A stretch of 64,000 nucleotides of DNA, from positions 3,100,001 through 3,164,000 of the forward strand of contig NZ_CP006367.1 of NCBI RefSeq assembly GCF_001442755.1, written 5' to 3'. Under the pieces are notes generated by a model. The model worked only from the letters and a program-made list of their open reading frames with translations, did no database searches and was not told where the DNA came from. Position 1 is the first letter of the stretch, and each line of letters starts with the position of its first letter. Of the stretch, positions 10,762 through 18,570 are shown one piece after another. Source of the stretch: Aureimonas sp. AU20 (GTDB lineage: Bacteria > Pseudomonadota > Alphaproteobacteria > Rhizobiales > Rhizobiaceae). A program made the position numbers and the translations under genes.

Positions 10762-11643
10762 TCAGAAGGCGCTGATCGGGAAGTAGCGCAGGAGAAGCTC
10801 CGACAGGCGCTTGTCGCGCACGATGCGCCCGATCGCGTAGTCGAAGGCCGCTGCCAGCTGCGGATCGTCCTCGCGCACGGCGATCCCCAGCCCTTCCCCC
10901 AGGAACCGATCGGAGAGATAGGGGCCGCCGGCGAACTCGCAGCATTCCCCCGCCGCTTCGCTCGCCTGCCAGAAGGACAGGGCGACGCCGTCCCCGAACA
11001 GAGCTCGAACACGGTTGGAGCGCAGCGCCGCTTGCGCATCGGCGGGCGAATCGAAAGCGACGGCGCGCGCCTGCGGGAAGAAGGAGCGGAGCATCGCCTC
11101 GTGTGCGCTGCCGGCCACGACGCCGATGTCGGCGCCCGCCAGCCCCGTGCGCAGCGATTGCGAAAGGTCCGTCCCCCGCGCGACGAGAAAGCGGGCGGGG
11201 AAGCGCAGGAAGGGCTGCGTGAAGGCGAAGCGCGCGCGGTTCTCGGCCGCGATCGCCAGCCCGGCGACGACGGCGTCTCCCTCCCCGCTCTCCAAGGCGG
11301 AGGCGAGCTCGGCGAAGGGCCGCGCCTCGATCTGGCAGATCGCGGTGACGTTCAGCTCCTCGCAGATCGCGCGGGCGAGATCGACATGGAAACCCGTCAG
11401 CCGGCCGCGCTGGTCGAGAAAGTTGAACGGGGGATAATCGACCGCCGTGAGGAAGCGAATCCGTGTGCGGGCGGAAAGGTCGGGCTCGGCCAGACGCTGC
11501 GCCTGATCGCGGAAATTCGGTGTCTCGACGGCCTGCTGGGCGCTGGCCGGCTCGGCCAGAAGCAGCAGAGCAACCGACAGGTTGCGTAGGCGCGACAAGA
11601 CGCCGAAGTTTCGCGCGCCGGTTGGTTTCATCCTGCGCGTCAT
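10762..11643 (-). CDS. Periplasmic solute-binding protein, family 3
   Basis: About 293 residues with a signal peptide (hydrophobic NLSVALLLLAEPASA) and a family 3 solute-binding fold: RIRFLTAVDYPPFNFLDQRG, GFHVDLARAICEELN and the hinge region VVAGLAIAAENRARF. Such proteins deliver amino acids or other small polar solutes to an ABC transporter; no permease or ATPase gene is adjacent, so the partner and ligand are unknown. The start is uncertain: ATG 11643 has no clear ribosome site, and ATG 11631 has AGG directly in front. Only 38 bases separate it from the divergent glycosyltransferase gene. Confidence 0.8.
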   Translation of the reverse strand: MTRRMKPTGARNFGVLSRLRNLSVALLLLAEPASAQQAVETPNFRDQAQRLAEPDLSARTRIRFLTAVDYPPFNFLDQRGRLTGFHVDLARAICEELNVTAICQIEARPFAELASALESGEGDAVVAGLAIAAENRARFAFTQPFLRFPARFLVARGTDLSQSLRTGLAGADIGVVAGSAHEAMLRSFFPQARAVAFDSPADAQAALRSNRVRALFGDGVALSFWQASEAAGECCEFAGGPYLSDRFLGEGLGIAVREDDPQLAAAFDYAIGRIVRDKRLSELLLRYFPISAF

Positions 11644-11681
11644 TTCGCAACCATGAAGCGTTGTCCTTCGAGAGGTGACGC

Positions 11682-13703
11682 GTGTCGGCTGTAACATCCG
11701 CCGGGTTGGATGAGAATGAAGCCGCAGCACAGGGATGGCCTTTGTATGGCGCGGCGGCCGGCTTCGGCAAGCCGGCGGGGCTGATCGTCGAACAAGCATC
11801 GGACGCGGCGCGGGCCGCCGTCGAGCAGCGCCTGCTTGACGCCTTTCTGCGCCATGCCGGTCTCGACCTCGCTCGTTTCCGCCTGATCCAGGCATCGGCG
11901 CGCCACAACGGATCGAGCCTCGACGAAGAGCTTGTGTCCCAACGCGTCCTGACGGAGGAGGAACTGGCGAGCGCGTTCAGCCGAACGCTCGGCCTGCCCT
12001 ACGAGGCGATCGAGCCCGGCATCACGATCCTGCGCAACGCGCGCGGGGAGTGGCAGTGCGGCCCGAGGCACCTGAAGGGCTGCGGCACCGGGTTCGAGGT
12101 GCTCTTCCATTTCAACCCGATGCTCGGCCGACTGGCGGAACTGGCGGAGGCGATCGAAGCGCTCGGCCCCCTTCGGGCGGCGCTGCGCATCGCCACGCGA
12201 AGCGACATCGCCCGCGCGCGGGCCGCCTTCACCGCGCAGGAGCGCTCGGATCGCGCGAGACTCAGCTTAGCCGCCGACCATCATCGCCTGTCCGCGCGCG
12301 AGGTGATGACGCCGCCCCAGGCCGCGGTGCTGACGCTCACCGTCGTGCTGATTTTCTTCGCCTGGGCCAAGCTGGCCTGGTTCTGGACGGGTGTTCACGC
12401 GCTTTGCAGCGTCTGCGCCATGGGGCTCACCAGCTTTCGCCTGGCCGTCCTGTCCGAAACCCCGCCCTTGGCGGAGACGGAGGCGCGGGCCGCCGCCCAA
12501 GCGCAGGCGCGGGTGACGGACGAGGGCCTGCCGGTCTATTCCGTGCTGGTCGCGCTCCACCGCGAAGCGGCGATGGCGCCCTCCATCGTGGCGGCCATGG
12601 CCGCACTCGACTGGCCCCGCTCCAAGCTCGAAGTCTTCTTCGTCTGCGAGGCGTCCGACCCCGAGACCGTCCATGCCGTGGAACGCGCAATCGGCGGCGA
12701 GCCGAACTTCTTCGTCATCGCCACGCCGCGCACCGATCCGCTGACCAAGCCCAAGGCGCTGAACTTCACCCTGCCGCTCGCGCGCGGCGAGTTCCTCGTT
12801 CTCTACGACGCGGAGGACCGCCCCGCCCCCAATCAGCTTCGGGCCGCTTTTTCCGCCTTTCGTGAGGGCTCGCCCGACCTCGCCTGCCTTCAAGCGCCGC
12901 TGGCCGTCCGCAATGCCGACGACGGCTGGTTCGAAGCCATGTTCGCGATCGAATACGACGTCTTGTTCCGGGCCACCCTACCCTGGCTCGCGGCGTGCGA
13001 TCTGCCGATCCCACTGGGCGGCACGTCCAACCATTTCCGGCGCGACGTGCTGATGAGTGTCGGGGGTTGGGACAGCCACAATGTCGCGGAAGATGCCGAC
13101 CTCGGCATTCGTCTCGCCCGCCTGGGATACCGGACCGGCGTCATCGCGGCTCCCACCTCGGAAACCGCGACGGGATGCTGGCGCGACTGGCGTAACCAGC
13201 GCACGCGCTGGATCAAGGGATGGATGCAGACCTGGCTCGTCCACATGCGCGACCCCATCCGGCTCCTGCGCGAGCTCGGCTGGCGCAACGTCCTGGCCTT
13301 TCAGATCGTCTTCGGCGGGATGGTGGCGTCCAGCCTTCTGCATGTCGTCTTCGGGCTGTCGCTGCTCAGCGCAGGTCTGGCCTCGCTCGCGGGCGACGAC
13401 GATCCGCTCATAGGCCTCGGCGTGCTGGCGTTTCTGGATGTCGCCAATCTGGCGCTGGCCTATGCCAGCTTCATCGCCCTCGCGCGCCGGGTCACGCCAG
13501 TAGGGCGACGTCGCCATCTCACCCGGCTCTGGTCGCTCTGGGCCTACTGGTTCCTGGTCAGCGTCGCCGGCGTGCGGGCCGCGCTCCAGCTGATGCGCGC
13601 CCCGCATCGCTGGGAGAAGACCCCGCATGGCCCGAAGGCGATGCGGGTTTCGGCGCAGCCCGGCGCGCGTGTCGTTCAGTCGCCGTCGACGACCTCGGCG
13701 TGA
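11682..13703 (+). CDS. Family 2 glycosyltransferase with MshEN/GspE-N-like N-terminal domain
   Basis: 673-residue membrane glycosyltransferase. Residues about 40-110 (GSSLDEELVSQRVLTEEELA then LGLPYEAIE) resemble the GspE/MshE N-terminal domain, which in several proteins binds c-di-GMP. Two membrane segments lie at about 236-280, the GT2 domain at about 290-520 with YDAEDRP (DxD), EDADLG and QRTRWIKGW, and several C-terminal membrane helices follow. The architecture is that of processive polysaccharide synthases similar to XagB. It probably polymerises and exports an extracellular polysaccharide, possibly under c-di-GMP control; product and ligand binding are inference. Its last 28 bases overlap a convergent small gene. 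Confidence 0.85.
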   Translation: MSAVTSAGLDENEAAAQGWPLYGAAAGFGKPAGLIVEQASDAARAAVEQRLLDAFLRHAGLDLARFRLIQASARHNGSSLDEELVSQRVLTEEELASAFSRTLGLPYEAIEPGITILRNARGEWQCGPRHLKGCGTGFEVLFHFNPMLGRLAELAEAIEALGPLRAALRIATRSDIARARAAFTAQERSDRARLSLAADHHRLSAREVMTPPQAAVLTLTVVLIFFAWAKLAWFWTGVHALCSVCAMGLTSFRLAVLSETPPLAETEARAAAQAQARVTDEGLPVYSVLVALHREAAMAPSIVAAMAALDWPRSKLEVFFVCEASDPETVHAVERAIGGEPNFFVIATPRTDPLTKPKALNFTLPLARGEFLVLYDAEDRPAPNQLRAAFSAFREGSPDLACLQAPLAVRNADDGWFEAMFAIEYDVLFRATLPWLAACDLPIPLGGTSNHFRRDVLMSVGGWDSHNVAEDADLGIRLARLGYRTGVIAAPTSETATGCWRDWRNQRTRWIKGWMQTWLVHMRDPIRLLRELGWRNVLAFQIVFGGMVASSLLHVVFGLSLLSAGLASLAGDDDPLIGLGVLAFLDVANLALAYASFIALARRVTPVGRRRHLTRLWSLWAYWFLVSVAGVRAALQLMRAPHRWEKTPHGPKAMRVSAQPGARVVQSPSTTSA

Positions 13704-13921
13704 GGCCGGTCGTCGCCGCGCGAGACCTCCTCGTGCCAGCCGCCTTCTCGGTCCTGATAGACGATGCCTTCGGTTTCGCCGGCCAGTTCCTGTCGGGCCG
13801 AGGCGTCGCGCGCGGCGGCGAGCGCGTCGTCATGCGAGCGAAAGGTCTCGGAAAAAACGTCGCCGACCTTGTAGGCCCAGCCGCCATCGTGTTCAACGAC
13901 CTCGTAGCGGATGTTCGACAT
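13676..13921 (-). CDS. DUF2188 domain protein
   Basis: 81-residue soluble, acidic protein of the DUF2188 type: an N-terminal YEVVEHDGGWAYKVGD strand pair, a helix carrying SHDDALAAARDA and a terminal GIVYQDREGGWHEE strand. The family is widespread and of unknown function. The start is supported by GAGGAG nine bases upstream. Its 3' end overlaps the convergent glycosyltransferase by 28 bases. Confidence 0.8.
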   Translation of the reverse strand: MSNIRYEVVEHDGGWAYKVGDVFSETFRSHDDALAAARDASARQELAGETEGIVYQDREGGWHEEVSRGDDRPHAEVVDGD

Positions 13922-14390
13922 AGGGCTTGCTCCTCATTCTGCGTCTTCGCGACATAGGCATTGGGACGCTGTTCGCTTCGCGCAAAGCTAAATCACCAGT
14001 GCCGGAAGGCCAGCCCGTGCCGCTTGAATGAACGTTCAAGAATGCGCATCTCCAGACTGTGCCCTCAATCCGCGGTCTCTTGCCTGCGGATTTCGACAAC
14101 GGGCTCCGCGTCAAGATCGCACGCGATCATTTTTAAGGGCATAAAACTCGCCATTCCATGGTAAGTTAAGCGAAGAGGCGCGTAGTCGCGCTTCTTCCAG
14201 ATCCAATTCAGGCCTTTGCAGGAGGTTTTGGCCCGCAGCCGTGGGAACCTTCCTCCATGCCGCCCAGGGATCCACAACCTTCGGTAGGCGCCAGATTGGG
14301 TCGTGGCCAATATAATTAGGACTTAGAATCCAGTTTGGCACAGTTAGAACATGTGTTCATTCGGACAAACGCGAGACGAAAGCATCGAAC
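13922..14390. other. Intergenic region, lower G+C, possible gene remnant
   Basis: About 470 bases between the DUF2188 and Nudix genes with visibly lower G+C. Two overlapping minus-strand open frames (14111-14341 and 14065-14310) each contain protein-like stretches (LPKVVDPWAAWRKV in one, ACDLDAEPVVEIRRQ in the other), as if one short gene had been frameshifted, but neither has a convincing ribosome site and no family was recognised. The promoter of the Nudix gene must lie at the right end. Confidence 0.3.
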
Positions 14391-14810
14391 ATGAAAGATC
14401 GCAGGCAGATCGGCGCCATCGCCTATTCCCATGATGCCGAAGCGGGCCTGCGCATCCTTCTGGTGACGTCGCGCGAGACAGGCCGCTGGGTCATCCCGAA
14501 GGGCTGGCCGATGAAGTCCAAGCTGCCGCATCAGGCGGCGGCGCAGGAGGCTTTCGAGGAGGCGGGCGTCGAAGGGTCGATCGCAAAGAAGGCGGCCGGC
14601 ACCTATCGCTATCCCAAGACGCTGCGCAATGGCGACGTCGTGTCCTGCCGGGTCAAGGTCTATCCGATGGAGGTGAAGAAGCTCGCCTCGAAATGGCCCG
14701 AGGCGAGCGAGCGCAAGCGGCGCTGGTTCAGCACCGAGGACGCGGCCGCCGCCGTGGTGGAGCCGGATCTGGCCAAGATTTTCCTCTCGATCGGCCAGAT
14801 CGTCAGCTAA
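14391..14810 (+). CDS. Nudix hydrolase
   Basis: 139-residue single-domain Nudix protein. The Nudix box spans residues 38-60; QEAFEEAGV carries the metal-binding EExG glutamates, but the first conserved Glu of the box is Lys44 and the conserved Arg is Gln52. Closely similar GWPMK boxes occur in a diphosphoinositol-polyphosphate-phosphohydrolase-like subfamily common in Rhizobiales, so the deviation may be subfamily-specific rather than inactivating. The substrate, presumably a nucleoside diphosphate derivative, is unknown. It is convergent with fdhD. Confidence 0.85.
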   Translation: MKDRRQIGAIAYSHDAEAGLRILLVTSRETGRWVIPKGWPMKSKLPHQAAAQEAFEEAGVEGSIAKKAAGTYRYPKTLRNGDVVSCRVKVYPMEVKKLASKWPEASERKRRWFSTEDAAAAVVEPDLAKIFLSIGQIVS

Positions 14811-14870
14811 GGCGGCCGGGCGCGATAACGGGCGAGCCTGTTTCGCGTCCAAAAGGTCACGGGGTCGTCG

Positions 14871-15677
14871 CTAACCGACCGCGCCGAGAACTCGCTGCGG
14901 ATGAGTGGCGAGTTCGAAATCAGGGCCTCGCACCACGACGACGAGCGTCAGCCCCGCCACCTCAGCGCTGTCGAGGGCCAGCGCCGTCGGCGCCGAAACA
15001 GCCGCGAGCAACTCGCAGCCCATCACCGCGGCCTTTTGCACGAGTTCGACGGACACGCGGCTGGTCATCACCAGGAACCCCTCGCCCGCCGCCACGCCTT
15101 CCAAAGCGAGCCAGCCGGCCACCTTGTCGAGCGCGTTGTGGCGGCCGACATCCTCGCGCACCACCTGAATCGTGCCGTCCACCGCAGCGAAAGCCGCCGC
15201 ATGCACCGCCCTCGTGGCGGCGCCCAGCGTCTGGCGCGCGCCGAGATCGGCCACGGCCTTCACGATGGCCTCGGGCGCGACGCGCAGCCGATCGGCGAGT
15301 TCAGGCAATTCGGGCCGCGTTTGCTCCAGGCTCTCGACGCCGCACAATCCGCACCCCACCGGCCCCGTCATCAGCCGCCGACGCGCGACATAGCGGGCCG
15401 CAAGGCTCGGCGCCAGCCAGAGCCGGCAGTCGTAGCCGCTGTCCGTTTGCTCGATCTCGAGCGTTTCGATGTCGCCGATGGTGCTCACGATCCGCTCGCT
15501 GAGCGCGAGGCCGATGGCGAACTCGCGCAGGTCGGCCGGCGTCGCCATCATCACCGCATGGGTCGAGCCGTTGACCGAGAGGGCGACGGCCGTCTCGGCG
15601 GGCACGTTCCGCTCCTGCCTCACGAAATGGCCGTCGCGCCAAGCCAGAAGGGGGGCGGCTCGATAGGTCTCGGCCAA
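14871..15677 (-). CDS. fdhD: Formate dehydrogenase accessory sulfurtransferase FdhD
   Basis: FdhD carries sulfur from a cysteine desulfurase to the molybdenum cofactor of formate dehydrogenase. The diagnostic CGLCG motif is at residues 109-113, followed by the conserved EDVGRHNALDK and SRVSVELVQKA segments. I placed the start at TTG 15677 (268 residues) because GGGAG lies seven bases upstream and this matches the family length; an ATG at 15806 in the same frame would add 43 residues that look unlike the family. No formate dehydrogenase structural genes are in the window, although fdhD is often linked to them. Confidence 0.88.
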   Translation of the reverse strand: MAETYRAAPLLAWRDGHFVRQERNVPAETAVALSVNGSTHAVMMATPADLREFAIGLALSERIVSTIGDIETLEIEQTDSGYDCRLWLAPSLAARYVARRRLMTGPVGCGLCGVESLEQTRPELPELADRLRVAPEAIVKAVADLGARQTLGAATRAVHAAAFAAVDGTIQVVREDVGRHNALDKVAGWLALEGVAAGEGFLVMTSRVSVELVQKAAVMGCELLAAVSAPTALALDSAEVAGLTLVVVVRGPDFELATHPQRVLGAVG

Positions 15678-15928
15678 GGCATGTCTCCCGAACAAAGAAG
15701 GAAGGACAAAGTGAGCTTTTCTCGATCCGAGTCGAGGGACACCAGGGCAATCCGACCGTGCTGGAGAGCGCCGGGAACAACAGGTCTGGCCCGTCTCCTG
15801 CAACACTCCCCTCGGAACCAGCTGCCTGCTCTTCGTCTACACGAAGCACACGCGGATTTGTTATCGACTTTCACGAGAAACTGAACGAAGAACCCGGCAC
15901 GTCTCCTTCATCAAGGTTTGTCAAACCC

Positions 15929-16591
15929 GTGAGCGACTTTTTCTCAGCCGAACTGGCCGCCCTGTTCCAGGTTCTGTTCATCGATATCGTTCTGGCGGGC
16001 GACAATGCCGTGGTCGTGGGCCTTGCCGCAGCCGGCGTCGATCCGGCGATCCGCCGCAAGGTCATCTTTCTCGGCATTGCCGGCGCGGTGGTCCTGCGCA
16101 TCCTCTTCGCGCTCGTCGCGGTGCAGCTTCTGGCGATCGTCGGCCTGACGCTGGCCGGCGGCATCCTTCTGCTCTGGGTCTGCTGGAAGATGTTCCGCGA
16201 GATCCGCGAGAGCGACAGCGCCGACGAGGAAGCGGCCAGGATCGCGGCGGAAGGCAAGAAGCACAAGACCTTCGGCCAGGCGCTGTTCCAGATCATCATC
16301 GCCGACGTGTCCATGTCGCTCGACAACGTGCTGGCGGTGGCCGGCGCGGCGCGCGACCACCTGACGGTTCTAGTGATCGGTCTCCTGATCTCGGTCGTGC
16401 TTATGGGCGCGGCCGCCACATTGATCGCCAATCTCCTGCATAAGTACCGCTGGATCGCCTGGGTGGGCCTTGCCGTCATCTTCTTCGTGGCGCTTCGCAT
16501 GATCTACCACGGGTGGGACGACGTGGCCTGCCATGTCCAGACGCTGTCGAGCTACTGCTCGGGCATCGCCGTTGAAGGAGCCGCCCATTGA
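15929..16591 (+). CDS. TerC/YjbE family integral membrane protein
   Basis: About 220 residues with some seven membrane helices and the paired family motifs [15 protein letters not shown] (Asp25-Asn26) and [14 protein letters not shown], whose acidic residues lie in the membrane and are thought to bind metal. TerC/YjbE relatives have been linked to manganese export and to metalation of secreted proteins; the substrate here is not known. The start is taken as GTG 15929, where homology begins; an upstream ATG at 15758 would add 57 residues without membrane or family character. The stop overlaps the start of queF. Confidence 0.85.
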   Translation: MSDFFSAELAALFQVLFIDIVLAGDNAVVVGLAAAGVDPAIRRKVIFLGIAGAVVLRILFALVAVQLLAIVGLTLAGGILLLWVCWKMFREIRESDSADEEAARIAAEGKKHKTFGQALFQIIIADVSMSLDNVLAVAGAARDHLTVLVIGLLISVVLMGAAATLIANLLHKYRWIAWVGLAVIFFVALRMIYHGWDDVACHVQTLSSYCSGIAVEGAAH

Positions 16592-17055
16592 CCTCAGAAT
16601 CGACCGAAAACCTGACGCAGCTTGGCCGGGACACGCGCCCGACCGCCAGCCCCGAGGAAGCCGTTCTGGAAACGGTCCCCTTCGCGCGGCGCACCGACCC
16701 CGGCGCGGTGGTGCGTTTTACCTGCCCCGAATTTACCTCGCTCTGCCCGGTGACGGGCCAGCCGGACTTCGCCCATATTGTCATCGACTACGTGCCGAAT
16801 GAGCGACTGGTGGAATCGAAATCGCTTAAGCTGTTTCTGACGAGCTTCCGCAACCACGGCGCCTTTCACGAGGACTGCACTGTGATGATCGCGCAGCGCA
16901 TCGTGGAGGCGACGCGCCCGCTCTGGCTGCGGATCGGTGGCTATTGGTATCCGCGCGGAGGCATTCCGATCGACGTGTTCTGGCAGACGGGCGCACCCCC
17001 TGCCGGCGTGTTCCTCCCCGACCAGGGCGCCCCGACCTATCGCGGGCGCGGCTGA
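16588..17055 (+). CDS. queF: NADPH-dependent 7-cyano-7-deazaguanine (preQ0) reductase
   Basis: 155-residue unimodular QueF that reduces preQ0 to preQ1 in queuosine biosynthesis. Cys53 in [11 protein letters not shown] is the residue that forms the thioimide with substrate, Asp60 is the proton donor, and ESKSLKLF (76-83) is the NADPH-binding QueF signature. The start is TTG at 16588, overlapping the upstream stop as TTGA, with a strong AAGGAG seven bases before it, so translation is coupled to the TerC-like gene. Other queuosine genes are not in the window. Confidence 0.93.
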   Translation: MTSESTENLTQLGRDTRPTASPEEAVLETVPFARRTDPGAVVRFTCPEFTSLCPVTGQPDFAHIVIDYVPNERLVESKSLKLFLTSFRNHGAFHEDCTVMIAQRIVEATRPLWLRIGGYWYPRGGIPIDVFWQTGAPPAGVFLPDQGAPTYRGRG

Positions 17056-17127
17056 TCGAACACAGCGTCCCGGTTGATCGCGACCCCGGCTCGGCCTAAT
17101 GCCGATGCCAGAAAAGGGGAAAGCCTC

Positions 17128-18258
17128 ATGCAACTGGACCGAATCGAAGACGCCATCGAGGCCATCGCGGCGGGCGAGCTCGTCGTGGTGGTCGACGACA
17201 CCGACCGGGAGAACGAAGGCGATCTGATCATGGCCGCCGGCAAGGCGACGCCGGAGAAGATGGCCTTCATGATCCGCCACACGAGCGGCATTCTCTGCGT
17301 GCCCATGACGGGCGAGCGCGCGGTGCAGTTGAACCTGCCGCCCATGGTCGCCAACAATCTCGACCCGATGCGCACGGCCTTCACCGTTTCGGTGGACTAC
17401 AAGGTCGGCATGACCACGGGCATCTCGGCCGAGGAGCGCGCCAACACCGCGCGCGCCCTCGTCAACGACAATGCGATGGGCGCCGACTTCATCCGTCCGG
17501 GCCACATGTTCCCGCTGATCGGCCGCGAAGGTGGCGTCCTGACGCGCTCCGGCCACACGGAAGCGGGCGTCGATCTAGCCAAGCTGGCGGGCCTCGCCCC
17601 GGCCGGTATCCTTGCCGAGATCGTCAACGACGATGGGACGGTGAAGCGCCTTCCCGAACTCTTGGTATTCGCCAAGGAGCATGGCCTGCGGATCATCTCG
17701 ATCGAGGACCTCATCTCCTATCGCATCCGCCGCGAAAGCTTCGTCAAGAGCGTGCGCGACGAGGACATGACGATCGGCGGACTCAAGGGCCGCGTGAAGA
17801 TCTACCAGACGCCTTTCGACCCCATTCAGCATGTCGCAGTGGTGTTCGGGAACGTGCGCGGCGCGCGCAACGTGCCGACGCGCATCCACCGCGAGCAGCC
17901 GGTGGTCGATCTCTTCGGCCGCGCCTCGGGCGGCAAGCCTTGGGTGGACGCCGCGCTGGCACCGATCCGCAAGGCGGGGAGCGGCATTCTCATGCTGCTT
18001 CGCACGGCCAATGTGGACGAGTTCGAGACGGAGGCGCAGGCGCGCATCGAGCCGAATGCGGCGGGTGTCGCCGATGGCGAGAAACACGCCAGCGCCCGCG
18101 CCCGCTCGCAGCGCTGGCGCGAGGTGGGCGTCGGCGCGCAGATTCTGCGCGATCTCGGCGTCGATTCGATCGCGGTGATGTCGACCACCGAGCGCGACTA
18201 TGTCGGTCTCACCGGCTTCGGGATTGAGATCGGCGACACCATCCTGCTGGAAGACTGA
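17128..18258 (+). CDS. ribB: 3,4-dihydroxy-2-butanone-4-phosphate synthase with degenerate GTP-cyclohydrolase-II-like domain
   Basis: 376 residues. The N-terminal domain (about 1-205) is a complete DHBP synthase of riboflavin synthesis, with DRENEGD at 26-32 and HTEAGVDL. The C-terminal domain (about 210-376) has the GTP cyclohydrolase II fold pattern, but the zinc-binding Cys triplet and the RQEGRGIG segment are missing; VPTRIHREQPVVDLFG replaces them. It therefore should not make the pyrimidine precursor, and a separate RibA is needed. Such RibBX proteins are common in proteobacteria. The start follows AAAGGGGA by eight bases. No FMN riboswitch is seen in the 72-base upstream gap. Confidence 0.92.
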   Translation: MQLDRIEDAIEAIAAGELVVVVDDTDRENEGDLIMAAGKATPEKMAFMIRHTSGILCVPMTGERAVQLNLPPMVANNLDPMRTAFTVSVDYKVGMTTGISAEERANTARALVNDNAMGADFIRPGHMFPLIGREGGVLTRSGHTEAGVDLAKLAGLAPAGILAEIVNDDGTVKRLPELLVFAKEHGLRIISIEDLISYRIRRESFVKSVRDEDMTIGGLKGRVKIYQTPFDPIQHVAVVFGNVRGARNVPTRIHREQPVVDLFGRASGGKPWVDAALAPIRKAGSGILMLLRTANVDEFETEAQARIEPNAAGVADGEKHASARARSQRWREVGVGAQILRDLGVDSIAVMSTTERDYVGLTGFGIEIGDTILLED

Positions 18259-18395
18259 GCGCCAGCCGCTCGCGAGCACGGGCTCGCTTATCGCCCGGCT
18301 GATGGGTAGCAGCCCTTCGCACCGTTTCACCCTCAGCTCGGATGACCAGTTCTTGGGAGGGTCTGACACGCCCCTTCCCCGCTAAGCCCAAATGT

Positions 18396-18447
18396 AAAAC
18401 GCCGTCCGGTCCCTCGACAATCGCTCGAAGGGACCGGACGGCGTTTT
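18396..18447. terminator. Strong bidirectional terminator between ribB and porin
   Basis: A perfect 19-bp inverted repeat (18396-18414 and 18429-18447) with a 14-base loop begins with AAAA and ends with TTTT, so it works as an intrinsic terminator on both strands for the convergent ribB and porin genes. Confidence 0.85.
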
Positions 18448-18519
18448 GCGTTGAACGGTGGCCATCATTTCAGATGGGCCAGGACAGGCCGACCCGATCC
18501 TGCGAAAGGGCTTGAACGC

Positions 18520-18546
18520 AAAAAGGCCCGGCTTGCGCCGGGCCTC
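18520..18546 (-). terminator. Terminator of the minus-strand porin
   Basis: Stem GGCCCGGC / GCCGGGCC (18525-18532 and 18537-18544) with a four-base loop, followed on the minus strand by TTTTT. It lies 27 bases beyond the porin stop codon and upstream of the larger bidirectional hairpin, so the porin transcript has two terminators. Confidence 0.8.
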
Positions 18547-18570
18547 CTCGTTTCGGATCGGCTGAGCCGA

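Noticed and set aside
15678..15806. N-terminal extension of FdhD from ATG 15806
   Set aside because: The extra 43 residues do not look like the family, and the TTG at 15677 has a good ribosome site and gives the normal length.
15700..15928. Possible yybP-ykoY manganese riboswitch before the TerC-like gene
   Set aside because: TerC relatives can be riboswitch-controlled, but the conserved core elements of that riboswitch could not be matched; only a short GTCTGGC coincidence was found.
15758..15928. N-terminal extension of the TerC-like protein from ATG 15758
   Set aside because: The extension is polar and low-complexity, and family homology starts at the GTG at 15929.
17056..17127. FMN riboswitch before ribB
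   Set aside because: The gap is only 72 bases, too short for the aptamer plus platform, and no conserved segment is present.
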